Source of the DNA: Thalassotalea_F euphylliae
GTDB lineage: Bacteria; Pseudomonadota; Gammaproteobacteria; Enterobacterales; Alteromonadaceae
Reading direction: 5' to 3'
Assembly: GCF_042682785.1 (NCBI RefSeq)
Contig: NZ_JBHUIB010000001.1
Coordinates: forward strand, 1-64,000
Length of the DNA stretch: 64,000 nt
The notes beneath the pieces were generated by a model. The model searched no databases. It was not told the DNA's origin and was given only the letters and a program-made list of their open reading frames with translations. The translations under genes and the position numbers were made by a program. Positions 1-7,663 of the stretch are shown here, piece by piece; within the stretch, counting starts at the first letter, position 1; every line of letters starts with the position of its first letter.

Positions 1-11
1 TGTTAAAGAAC
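1..11 (-). promoter_or_regulatory. boxA antitermination element of an rRNA leader
   Basis: On the minus strand this reads GTTCTTTAACA, close to the boxA consensus (TGCTCTTTAACA) found upstream of 16S rRNA in gammaproteobacteria. It lies about 70 bp downstream of a strong promoter at 82-109 in the same orientation. I infer that the 16S gene begins just left of position 1; the rRNA itself is not in the window. Confidence 0.75.
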
Positions 12-81
12 TGAATCTTGCGATTCCAGTCAACATCGCACTCGTGTTAACTGTGTGCTCTCTCGTTGAGAGCGGATGCGC

Positions 82-109
82 ATTTTACGCTTCCCTGTTT
101 TAATGTCAA
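82..109 (-). promoter_or_regulatory. rrn P2-type promoter
   Basis: The minus strand has -35 TTGACA (104-109), a 16-bp spacer and -10 TAAAAT (82-87), followed by a GCGC discriminator. The short spacer and GC-rich discriminator are typical of stringently controlled stable-RNA promoters. The boxA at 1-11 lies downstream in the same direction. Confidence 0.8.
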
Positions 110-229
110 CAACTTTTTGAAAAAAACTTTAATTTATTTTTCTAAGTTATCTGACCCGTTTAGTGGCTTTATAAAGTGACTAAACTTATCAAAACAGCTT
201 CTTGGCTTGTCCCCGAGAAGTGGATGCGC

Positions 230-257
230 ATTTTAGGGATTTTTATGAAAGGTGCAA
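230..257 (-). promoter_or_regulatory. rrn P1-type promoter
   Basis: The minus strand has -35 TTGCAC (252-257), a 16-bp spacer and -10 TAAAAT (230-235), with the discriminator stretch GCGCATCC shared with the promoter at 82-109. A-rich sequence upstream (about 262-285) could be an UP element. The pair has the P1/P2 tandem layout of rRNA operons. Region 1-335 has no gene and is accounted for by these elements. Confidence 0.75.
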
Positions 258-335
258 GCACTATTTTTAACTTTTTTACCGATTGCTCACATAGTGTACA
301 AACGCGTTAAATATAGTGCTCTATATAGGTATATA

Positions 336-797
336 TTAGTAATAGGTTACGTCTTTTATTTCTTGTTTACGCATCGACGCTAAGTAAATGTCATAAACAT
401 CTTTAAAGTCTATCGCCATTTCCGTGGCATAAGTATCGCCAACGGGGTAGCTTTTAATGACTTTAGCACCACGAATGACACCTTGGACCGAAGCCTTCAA
501 CTGATTATCTTCCAAAAGTAAATCGCCCATAGTCATGTTTGTGGCAACTTGCTGTCCGTAAACTTGCTCTGCTAATTCCGCATAAGCGGCAAGTTTTGAC
601 GCTTTTATTGCCATTAGCATTCGCTGAGTTTCATGTTCAGACTTTTGTAAACTGATAGGCGCATAACCGATAGCCGTTACGACAGGAAATGAGTCAGGCT
701 TTACTGGCTGCCATTGTACGTGTTTGTCATAAACTGAACTGCAGGCCGATAAGAACGTTATACCTATATATAGCAATATGATTTTTAGCTTTGGCAT
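336..797 (-). CDS. flgP: FlgP-type flagellar outer-membrane lipoprotein
   Basis: A 153-aa LPP20/FlgP-family lipoprotein. It has a short N-terminal hydrophobic segment and the lipobox LSAC with lipidated Cys19. In Vibrio and Campylobacter, FlgP forms the outer-membrane basal disk around the flagellar motor and is needed for motility. The start has a good ribosome site (AGGTGA, 5 bp upstream). It lies 8 bp downstream of flgO on the same strand, so the two are probably cotranscribed, and flgT is divergent, as in Vibrio. The family call rests on the lipoprotein signal, size and flgO/flgT context. No terminator is visible before the rrn promoters that follow. Confidence 0.8.
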   Translation of the reverse strand: MPKLKIILLYIGITFLSACSSVYDKHVQWQPVKPDSFPVVTAIGYAPISLQKSEHETQRMLMAIKASKLAAYAELAEQVYGQQVATNMTMGDLLLEDNQLKASVQGVIRGAKVIKSYPVGDTYATEMAIDFKDVYDIYLASMRKQEIKDVTYY

Positions 798-805
798 AAC
801 ATCAC

Positions 806-1459
806 CTACTGCTGGATTCTCACTGCACGAGCGTTTTCAGCTAGTTGCTCACTGTTACGAAGAATCATGCCATCTTTCATACGGACACTTTCATCGCGAT
901 TAATCTCATCACCTACAACCCATTTAGGGATAAATGATTGAGCGCTTGCCACAACGACACGCGACTGCATGCCAATCATACGAGCATTCACTAGGATACC
1001 CGTCTCTTGTTTCATCATGGTACCTGTTACTACGTAGTCAATTATTTGTCGTTCTGGAAGTTCTTTCCAATCACGGCTAAATACGAAGTCACCTGTTTCT
1101 GTCACTCGAATGTGGCCAGTCGTTTTATAGTCAATAATGACCATACCGTGTCGTTGCAATTCATGAACAAAGTTTTCAGCTATCTGATTGCCAAGCCAAT
1201 TCGTTGATTCTAAATCTTCCAGGTTGACAAATGATGTCACCGCGATTGGCGTTTTTGGCGTAACAAACGCACTGTGCTCAAGCATTTGATAAGCCAAGCC
1301 TTTAACAACGTCATTAATTGCATGCGTGGGTAAATCATAGGTATCGATTTCCCCTTTCTCTTCATGAGTAATACTATAAAAGTCTTGCTCATCATCACTC
1401 ATTGTCATTGAGCATGCCGTTAACAAAGGTAACGCAGCCCACATAAGCCATTTTTTCAT
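806..1459 (-). CDS. flgO: FlgO-type flagellar outer-membrane lipoprotein
   Basis: A 217-aa FlgO-family protein with lipobox LTAC (lipidated Cys16). The core resembles the FlgO domain: a promoter-proximal segment on maintenance of the C-terminal half, with motifs such as PIAVTSFVNLEDL and DYVVTGTMM. FlgO is an outer-membrane protein associated with the sheathed polar flagellum of Vibrio. GAGGTG lies 5-6 bp before the ATG. It is first in the flgO-flgP unit and is probably driven by the sigma-54-like site at 1501-1514, divergent from flgT. Confidence 0.82.
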   Translation of the reverse strand: MKKWLMWAALPLLTACSMTMSDDEQDFYSITHEEKGEIDTYDLPTHAINDVVKGLAYQMLEHSAFVTPKTPIAVTSFVNLEDLESTNWLGNQIAENFVHELQRHGMVIIDYKTTGHIRVTETGDFVFSRDWKELPERQIIDYVVTGTMMKQETGILVNARMIGMQSRVVVASAQSFIPKWVVGDEINRDESVRMKDGMILRNSEQLAENARAVRIQQ

Positions 1460-1500
1460 TGAGACACCTCAATAATCACTACACTATTACCGAAAACAAA

Positions 1501-1514
1501 GCATTTATCACGCC
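1501..1514 (-). promoter_or_regulatory. putative sigma-54 promoter for flgO-flgP
   Basis: The minus strand reads TGGCGTGATAAATGCTTT, with the invariant GG-N10-GC spacing of RpoN promoters (GG at 1513-1514, GC at 1501-1502). It sits about 42 bp upstream of the flgO start. Late-class flagellar genes in Vibrio are RpoN/FlrC-dependent, so the position is sensible. It is a motif match only. Confidence 0.5.
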
Positions 1515-1547
1515 AAAATGCATTTCTGCTATCCATTTTTTATAAAA

Positions 1548-1561
1548 GGCATAGTTCATGC
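1548..1561 (+). promoter_or_regulatory. putative sigma-54 promoter for flgT
   Basis: The plus strand reads AGGCATAGTTCATGCTTT, again GG-N10-GC (GG 1548-1549, GC 1560-1561), about 100 bp before flgT. It faces away from the similar site at 1501-1514, and both end in ATGCTTT. Confidence 0.45.
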
Positions 1562-1659
1562 TTTAACAACTACTATATATAGAAACGACAAATTTCTGTC
1601 TGTAACAACGTGCGTTTTTTAAATCAGACGCAATATGCAGACCAAGTGTTGGAAAGCTT

Positions 1660-2835
1660 ATGTTAAAAAAAGCAGTTATTGGTATGTTTGTACTACTTCA
1701 GTCTACTACGTCTGTAGCCCAATGGTATGAATCCCAAGCTAAAGCCATGATTATCAATGGTGATCAGTCTAGTGCACGTGTTCTGGCCATGGAGAATGCC
1801 CTTAAAAAAGCACTGCTTGTGGCTGGCGCGTCAGTGAGCAGCGTTCAGCAAGTTGTTAATGGTTTGATTACACAAGATGAGTTAAGTATTCGCGCTAGTG
1901 GCACAGTCAACTCAATCGAAGTTATTCAAGAAACCTTTGAGGGAGACTCTGTATCAATAACAATCCGTGCTGATATATTCCCGCAAGAGCAACAGTGTTT
2001 TGCTGCTGACTTCAAGAAAACACTGCTAGTAACGCGTGCTAATTTAATGAATCGCGAGCAGGCAAATATAGGTCAAATTTATGATTTGGACACACAAGTT
2101 GTCTCTAACTTTGCAGACAAACTCAAACAGAAAAGCCAATACATTAATATTAGGCTAGCTAACAAAAACAAAATCCCCTTTAGCCGTTACAACCAAAGTT
2201 TTGAGACAGAAAAAATCAAAGACTTATCAATAGAGCTTGGCCACATGTTTAACAGCCAGTTTGTGCTCTATACCGAAATCAATGATGTATCTTTCGATAA
2301 TCAAGAATTAAATACTTGGCAATTCTGGCAAGAGAACGAATATAGAAGACATTTTGACGTTACATTTTATGTGTACAGCGCAATAAACGGTGAACACCTG
2401 GCCACTCAACACTATGAGAACCTTGCGCCTTGGCAGTTTGCCAAACGTGAAGAAGTTGATATTGATAGCAAGCTATTTTGGCAAAGTAACTATGGACAAA
2501 TGATCGACCGCACGCTAGAAAACGCCATTATTGATATAGATGAAAGCATGATGTGTGAGCAGACTCGCGCCAAAATTCTCCAAGTGAAAGGTAACGAAAT
2601 TATGGTAAATGTTGGCAAGCAACAAGGCGTTAAACTTGGTGATGAGTTTTCATTACTTCACCTAAATAATTATCGTTCTGATCAGGGTCGTTTGTACTCG
2701 GGATACAATATTAGCCCTTATCACGTCAAAATCACCCAAGTGTATCAAGATACAGCCATTGCTAAATCAACCAAAGAAGAATTGCTTGGTAACATACAGG
2801 TAAATGATCTGGCAGTGAAAGTAGACAGTTTTTAG
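1660..2835 (+). CDS. flgT: flagellar assembly protein FlgT (H-ring)
   Basis: A 391-aa secreted protein with a signal peptide over about residues 1-20 (cleavage near SVAQW). It has the three-part FlgT layout: an N-terminal domain (about 25-110), a middle domain (about 115-290) and a C-terminal FlgT_C-like domain (about 300-390) with the VNVGKQQGVKLGDEF motif. In Vibrio, FlgT builds the H-ring that surrounds the LP ring and recruits MotX/MotY in the periplasm. GGAAAG precedes the ATG. The gene is divergent from flgO-flgP and followed by tRNA-Arg. Confidence 0.88.
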   Translation: MLKKAVIGMFVLLQSTTSVAQWYESQAKAMIINGDQSSARVLAMENALKKALLVAGASVSSVQQVVNGLITQDELSIRASGTVNSIEVIQETFEGDSVSITIRADIFPQEQQCFAADFKKTLLVTRANLMNREQANIGQIYDLDTQVVSNFADKLKQKSQYINIRLANKNKIPFSRYNQSFETEKIKDLSIELGHMFNSQFVLYTEINDVSFDNQELNTWQFWQENEYRRHFDVTFYVYSAINGEHLATQHYENLAPWQFAKREEVDIDSKLFWQSNYGQMIDRTLENAIIDIDESMMCEQTRAKILQVKGNEIMVNVGKQQGVKLGDEFSLLHLNNYRSDQGRLYSGYNISPYHVKITQVYQDTAIAKSTKEELLGNIQVNDLAVKVDSF

Positions 2836-2912
2836 TTACAACGTAAAGACAAAATCCTTTATATAAAACAGTTGCTTGGTTCATTCTATGGCGCTACATT
2901 GTTTCTTGTAGC

Positions 2913-2989
2913 GCCTTCGTAGCTCAGCTGGATAGAGCAGGCCCCTCCTAAGGGCAAGGTCGCAGGTTCGACTCCTGCCGAGGGCGCCA
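2913..2989 (+). tRNA. tRNA-Arg (anticodon CCU)
   Basis: A 77-nt cloverleaf including an encoded CCA. Acceptor stem GCCTTCG pairs with CGAGGGC (one G-T). The D arm is TAGCTCAGCTGGATAGAGC, the anticodon loop is CTCCTAA with CCT at 2947-2949, and the T arm is GCAGG-TTCGACT-CCTGC. The CCU anticodon reads the AGG arginine codon. The first anticodon-stem pair looks like a G-A mismatch (2940 against 2956). No duplicated 3' end suggesting an integrated element is seen nearby. Confidence 0.95.
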
Positions 2990-3101
2990 AAAGTTACACT
3001 ACATACTTCTCTTTTATCTACATTTCTTATCAAATAACGTTTGCATCACCCTCTCAGCTATTCATTAGTTTTTTTTATCCGAAAAATATAATTTTTTTCG
3101 T

Positions 3102-3130
3102 TTGTCGGTTACACATTTGATCCGGATAAT
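3102..3130 (+). promoter_or_regulatory. sigma-70 promoter for the small membrane protein gene
   Basis: TTGTCG (3102-3107), a 17-bp spacer and GATAAT (3125-3130), followed by a GCGCGC discriminator, 49 bp before the start at 3179. Confidence 0.5.
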
Positions 3131-3178
3131 GCGCGCTGTTCACATTTACATCATTTGACACAGGAGTAGACACAACTA

Positions 3179-3433
3179 ATGAACCCTATTTTCTTTGATG
3201 CCCTAAGCTGGATAGGACTAGCAATTTGTATAGGCGCCTTTTTTATCAAAGATATTTTTATGCTTAGACTAGCCACGCTAGTTGGCTGTGCCCTGATGGG
3301 GGTTTACTACATCTATATCGATGTTGCTCAAGGTATGGTGTCAAATGTGATCTTGGTTGTGATTAATGCTTTTTATCTATTGAGACGTAGCACTGAAAGC
3401 GTCGAAGAAGAAGAATTAACACAACTCGCATAA
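3179..3433 (+). CDS. small inner-membrane protein, YgjV/CBU_0592-like
   Basis: An 84-aa protein with about three hydrophobic stretches (residues 6-22, 27-47, 53-69), then an RR pair and a glutamate-rich tail ending SVEEEELTQLA. The pattern resembles the short YgjV/CBU_0592-like membrane proteins of unknown function, but the family call is tentative. The ribosome site AGGAG lies 12 bp before the ATG, rather far. It has its own promoter at 3102-3130 and a strong terminator immediately after, so it is probably a single-gene unit. Confidence 0.7.
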   Translation: MNPIFFDALSWIGLAICIGAFFIKDIFMLRLATLVGCALMGVYYIYIDVAQGMVSNVILVVINAFYLLRRSTESVEEEELTQLA

Positions 3434-3452
3434 TGTAATGCTCGCTAAAAAC

Positions 3453-3485
3453 AAAAACGCCCCTATTTAGGGGCGTTTTTGTTTT
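3453..3485. terminator. intrinsic terminator, bidirectional
   Basis: AACGCCCC-tattta-GGGGCG hairpin flanked by A-rich and T-rich tracts on both sides. It lies between the plus-strand gene ending at 3433 and the minus-strand small ORF ending at 3497, so it can serve both. Confidence 0.85.
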
Positions 3486-3496
3486 ACAATCTACTG

Positions 3497-3631
3497 CTAT
3501 TCTGACTGCTCTGTCTGAACTTCCGTTTCATCAGCAACTGACTGGTTGCTCAACACCGCCGACACTGCTAACACTAATACAGCGACAAATACGGTGGTCA
3601 ATTTAAATCCTTTTGAAGCTGGTCTATTCAT
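3497..3631 (-). CDS. 44-aa single-pass small membrane or secreted protein (hypothetical)
   Basis: I read a 44-codon ORF from ATG at 3631. It has a positively charged N terminus (MNRPASKGFK), a hydrophobic segment of about 17 residues (LTTVFVAVLVLAVSAVL), then a short acidic Glu/Gln tail. A weak TAGG lies upstream of the start. It is 118 bp downstream of the dehydrogenase gene on the same strand and ends at the bidirectional terminator. Small single-pass proteins of this shape are often real, but I recognise no family. Confidence 0.45.
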   Translation of the reverse strand: MNRPASKGFKLTTVFVAVLVLAVSAVLSNQSVADETEVQTEQSE

Positions 3632-3748
3632 AGTAAAACCTACTTACTTCAGTTGTTTTATTATTGTTGCTATTACAACGTTAAAAAATCTAAATGATTA
3701 GCTACGACATTTCAATGATTTATTGCTATAAACCAAAAAATTTCATCC

Positions 3749-4675
3749 TTAGTAGCCTTTTTTACGCTCAACTTGGTGTTTTAGCGGCTTGTTCGCTTTA
3801 AATCGATGATAATTATCAACAATTTGATTAACGATATTTTCTTGATTAGTTATCGCCGAAATATGTGGAGTGATTATTAAATTTGGAGCCTGCCAAAGTG
3901 GGCTTTCTTTTGGCAACGGTTCTTGTTTAAACACATCTACAATCGCGCCAGCTATATTGCCCATAGTCAGTGAATGTAAAAGCGCTTTTTCATCTACTGC
4001 ATTACCTCGACCGACATTAATAAATTGCGCATGCATTGGCATCGCATCAAAAACCGACTGATTAATCACATCATCTGTAGCTGGTGTGGACGGTAAAATA
4101 GCCACAACATAATCAGCACTTTTAACCGAATCTAGAAGCTGAGCATCTCCCGTAAAGCTATGCGCTATAGCAGCCTCACACTTCTTTGACTGACTCCAAG
4201 TAGAAACGGTAAATCCGTTTCGAGCCAAGCATCGGACTATTGATAAGCCAAGGTGACCAGCCCCAAGTACAGTGACATTTTTTCCATTGGCTCGCTCTTC
4301 ATAAACCCACTTTTTTCGTTGTTGAGCAAGGTTATATAAAGGAAAGCGACGTTTTGCCATTAATATACCCGTCAACACATACTCTGCCATTTGCTCCGCT
4401 AAATCCTCATCAACTATCCGAGTTAACACTAACGCCTGTGGGCATCCTGAGTCCTGAGTAATTTGATCAACACCGGCACCGAGAGACGCAGCTACTTTAA
4501 TATTTGGGTATGCTTTCCACATATCCTCAGGGTGACGCCATACAACGACAAATTCAATATCATCACGGACCGTCATATCGGGCCATGCGATTATTTCTGT
4601 ATTGGGTAATTTATGTTGTAATGACTTTTTCAAAGGGGTGAGATCGCGATCTGTCACCATTAATGCAATAGGCAT
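3749..4675 (-). CDS. D-isomer-specific 2-hydroxyacid dehydrogenase (GhrA-like)
   Basis: A 308-aa NAD(P)H-dependent dehydrogenase. The Rossmann motif VLGAGHLG (about 139) is present. The catalytic Arg is in NVGRGNAVDE, the Glu in DVFKQEPLP and the His in ITPHISA. Size and motifs fit the glyoxylate/hydroxypyruvate reductase GhrA branch, which reduces glyoxylate and hydroxypyruvate in the cytosol; the exact substrate cannot be read from sequence. It starts 9 bp after the end of the upstream kinase-like gene and is probably cotranscribed with it. The window also encodes the glyoxylate shunt, a source of glyoxylate, but that link is inference. Confidence 0.85.
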   Translation of the reverse strand: MPIALMVTDRDLTPLKKSLQHKLPNTEIIAWPDMTVRDDIEFVVVWRHPEDMWKAYPNIKVAASLGAGVDQITQDSGCPQALVLTRIVDEDLAEQMAEYVLTGILMAKRRFPLYNLAQQRKKWVYEERANGKNVTVLGAGHLGLSIVRCLARNGFTVSTWSQSKKCEAAIAHSFTGDAQLLDSVKSADYVVAILPSTPATDDVINQSVFDAMPMHAQFINVGRGNAVDEKALLHSLTMGNIAGAIVDVFKQEPLPKESPLWQAPNLIITPHISAITNQENIVNQIVDNYHRFKANKPLKHQVERKKGY

Positions 4676-4684
4676 ATTCTTTAC

Positions 4685-7378
4685 TTATAAATATTGTTCA
4701 ATAATTTGTTGAAGAGCTGCGGGCTTTACCGGTTTATTTATGAAGAGCTCTAAGTTGTCTAGCCTTTGTTCAAATTGTTTTTCGTCCATTGAGTTTGGCA
4801 ATAAGCCAACGATAGGAATACCTGTAAGCCTTTCCACATGGCTAAACATCTCATCTCTAACGGCTGATAACCTCAAGTTACTTTCACATTCGAGGAAGAC
4901 GAGATCACATTGTTCGCGAATGATAGCACTCACACCTGTATCGGTTAATTTCTCTAGGACAAATACGCCGCATTGGTAACGATCTAAAAACTTAACAATG
5001 TCTCGAGTGGTTTCGTTGTCGGTGCTGATTACTACAACGGTTTTATCACTTAAATCAAGTTGTGGTTTTACTTCTTCCGTAACGGCAAGGTTTCTATCGT
5101 CAAGATCCAGTTTGAATGACGCACTGAGCATAAACTCACCTGATTCAGAAATTGGTGACAAGTTGACAGCCCCACCCAAACGATTACAGATTTCTTTAGC
5201 AATACTCATTGATGTTGTAAGAGATTCAAATTCACGATTTGCTATAAGTTCAGGTATTTTATTTTTTACTAAATCGTCACCCGCCGTAATCACAATAAAC
5301 ACTGTCGAAATCCCATGCTGATGACGATGTGCCTTTATCGATAGAGATAATATTGAATTGTTAAAAATAAGGGCCGCATTATGAACCAGCGCTAAAATAA
5401 GTTGCTGGAGGCGATGCTTATCGCCATAAACAAGTTGAGGCACAGTCTCGTCATATTCAAACTCAATCTCTTGTAGTACATCACTACTACCAATATTCAA
5501 CATTGTTTCTATTTGCTGCAGGAACAAATGAAAATCAAAACTCACTGTATTAAAAACCAAACGTCCACTTTCGATATCGGATAAATCCGCAAGTGTTTCG
5601 ACAGATTGAACAAGGCTATTATTAACAGCCTTTATTTTTTCGATAGCTTTGAGCGCTGATGGCTCCAAACGACTGATAGGAAAATTTTCGAGCACCCCCG
5701 AAAGCGCATTGACTGGGGTTTTAAGTTCATTATTCAAATTGTCAATAAACTGTGATTTTGCTTTACTCTGCTTATCTGCGCGGTCCTTCTCTAAAATAAG
5801 CTCTTTAGTCTTTTCTTCAACCTGTCTATTTAATTCAGACGAGTACGCCGCCATCAGCAGCATCAAAAACTGATAAAGAAGACCACCTACTGCGCATCCA
5901 ATTAGTACCCCCCAATTCAACCAGTTTCTGGGTTGTGCAAGCCAAGACGCCTTTTCAGTGATAGATATTCGCCAAGTTCGTCCAAAATCTTCACGGATAA
6001 TTGTCTCGACAAGTCGCTCTGATACATCTGGAGCTTCGCCGAAAAGCACATAGGGCTCAACCGATGTAATGTCTTCAATTAGTATATTAACGTGCTGACC
6101 TACATCCGTATTAATAAGCTTTCGAATCACGCCAGCAACCTGTACCACCGCAAGGGCATAGCCTGACAACACCCTGCCATTACCACTAGGTAAGGCACCG
6201 AAAGCATTCAATCGTTGACCGTCATATACCGGCATCGCAACCAATAATCCAGGATCACTTGGGCTCCCTTGTATCAAAGTAATAGGCTGCGTGCTTTGTG
6301 CAGTATTTGTTGCTGCAGCATCGTGAAAGGCCTTAACTTTCTGATCGTCTGCAAACATATCAAGCCCATAAGCGACAGCATTACGCTGCACAGGAAACAC
6401 ATGATAAACAGGCGCATAAAAAGGAGTACTAGGCGCCGGCACTTCTTGTCCATTGTCCAATTGATGTTTTATAAAGTAACGTTCAAAAAGCCGCTCTTTG
6501 GCATATTCTTCAAAAGCATCTCTGTTTTGTTGCTCTACAATTGGCACCCACTCCAATGCCATAACACTCGACCCAGGAATGTAAACACCCTTTGCAAACT
6601 GCAGAAATTCATCTTTAGTCACGTTATCGCTAGCATTCAAAAAGGCGTGAATTGCTCTTATCTGGGCATTTATGTCACTAAACTCTTTCGCTATTGCGTC
6701 CTCGAAATGATCAATCGCTAAATTGAAGTCATCCAATCGTTTGTGCTGGTAATCGTTTTGCGACACGCGGAACAATATTGCCAGTGCCACAATCGCTAGC
6801 ACGGAGGCAACAATGACTTGGTATCGTTTATTATCACTGATTTGCTTGAGTCGTTGACTGAATAAAATGAGCGGCAAAACAAATACTGTTACCAACGCGC
6901 TTAAACACCAGTTCAACATAAAGCTGTAAAATAAGCCCGCTTGCACAACTTGATTCGTAACGAGTATCAGTACCAATACTGCACTTGCAGAGATGATGCT
7001 GACTACCGGCCCTATCTTCAGCATGAAGCTCACTAACTTTTCTCTGCTCGACAGCCAACCGAGCTCATCCATTTCCTCTGCCGTGAGTTGGTATCCTAAA
7101 AGCCCTTGCAAACCAATAGCAAGAGCACCAATGGTCAGAAGTTCTGGGGTAAACGTCACATCAAACGTGACATACGACGCAAACAAAATAACAACTAATG
7201 CGACGGTAAAACTCAAAACAACAGATATACCGCGAAGGACAGCAAAAACGGTTGCAACCCCCGCAATGGGGCCAAGGAAGTTAAGTTCTGAAAAAGGCGA
7301 CAAACTGAAATTCACCAAAGCGATAATAATCGCCAGTGTCGCTAAAGAAAGTATCGTATCTGCTAACCGTATGACCAA
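4685..7378 (-). CDS. CHASE-domain hybrid histidine pseudokinase
   Basis: An 897-aa membrane sensor. The N terminus is a multi-helix membrane region (about 1-205), followed by an extracytoplasmic CHASE domain (about 220-430) containing SSVMALEWVPIV, a transmembrane helix (about 487-507) and a coiled linker. The kinase core is degenerate. The H-box reads FIDNLNNELKTP, with Asn550 (codon AAT, 5729-5731) where the phospho-accepting His should be, and the glycine-rich G1/G2 loops of the ATPase domain are absent (ITAGDDLVKNK). The C-terminal receiver (about 780-897) lacks the acidic pair and has Glu in LVFLECES at the phospho-Asp position, but keeps the KP lysine. It probably signals without phosphotransfer. 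The dehydrogenase gene follows after 9 bp. Confidence 0.85.
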   Translation of the reverse strand: MVIRLADTILSLATLAIIIALVNFSLSPFSELNFLGPIAGVATVFAVLRGISVVLSFTVALVVILFASYVTFDVTFTPELLTIGALAIGLQGLLGYQLTAEEMDELGWLSSREKLVSFMLKIGPVVSIISASAVLVLILVTNQVVQAGLFYSFMLNWCLSALVTVFVLPLILFSQRLKQISDNKRYQVIVASVLAIVALAILFRVSQNDYQHKRLDDFNLAIDHFEDAIAKEFSDINAQIRAIHAFLNASDNVTKDEFLQFAKGVYIPGSSVMALEWVPIVEQQNRDAFEEYAKERLFERYFIKHQLDNGQEVPAPSTPFYAPVYHVFPVQRNAVAYGLDMFADDQKVKAFHDAAATNTAQSTQPITLIQGSPSDPGLLVAMPVYDGQRLNAFGALPSGNGRVLSGYALAVVQVAGVIRKLINTDVGQHVNILIEDITSVEPYVLFGEAPDVSERLVETIIREDFGRTWRISITEKASWLAQPRNWLNWGVLIGCAVGGLLYQFLMLLMAAYSSELNRQVEEKTKELILEKDRADKQSKAKSQFIDNLNNELKTPVNALSGVLENFPISRLEPSALKAIEKIKAVNNSLVQSVETLADLSDIESGRLVFNTVSFDFHLFLQQIETMLNIGSSDVLQEIEFEYDETVPQLVYGDKHRLQQLILALVHNAALIFNNSILSLSIKAHRHQHGISTVFIVITAGDDLVKNKIPELIANREFESLTTSMSIAKEICNRLGGAVNLSPISESGEFMLSASFKLDLDDRNLAVTEEVKPQLDLSDKTVVVISTDNETTRDIVKFLDRYQCGVFVLEKLTDTGVSAIIREQCDLVFLECESNLRLSAVRDEMFSHVERLTGIPIVGLLPNSMDEKQFEQRLDNLELFINKPVKPAALQQIIEQYL

Positions 7379-7573
7379 ATGTTACTTCCCTGTCATAGAG
7401 AGAATATCTACTAAAACCAGTCTAGCGTTTTAGCCAGAAATGTGAAGAAAATTAAATAGTTTAGAGAGGATTTTCAACGATGAAACAAATTTAGTGCCAC
7501 TACACAGTAAACAACCAAATTTACACGTGCTATTTCACTTTGTCTTTATTCTTGAAAAATTTCCTTAATTACT

Positions 7574-7603
7574 ACAATTTATTTGCAGTGTGGCGATTGC
7601 TGA
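7574..7603 (+). promoter_or_regulatory. possible promoter of tkt
   Basis: Within about 90 bp upstream of tkt there is a TTGCAG-like -35 and an AAAATA-like -10, about 18 bp apart, followed by a GC-rich stretch. The match is modest. The rest of 7379-7663 is AT-rich and shows nothing else I can support. Confidence 0.3.
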
Positions 7604-7663
7604 GCGAAAATACCGCCCACATTTCACCCGTCAAAAATTAGAAGTAAATAACTAGGAGCAATT

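Noticed and set aside
2913..2989. tRNA-Arg as an attachment site for an integrated element
   Set aside because: No duplicate of the tRNA 3' end, integrase or unusual gene content nearby.
6269..6721. 150-codon plus-strand ORF inside the pseudokinase gene
   Set aside because: It is antisense to a well-defined CHASE domain, Cys-rich in an unstructured way and without a ribosome site.
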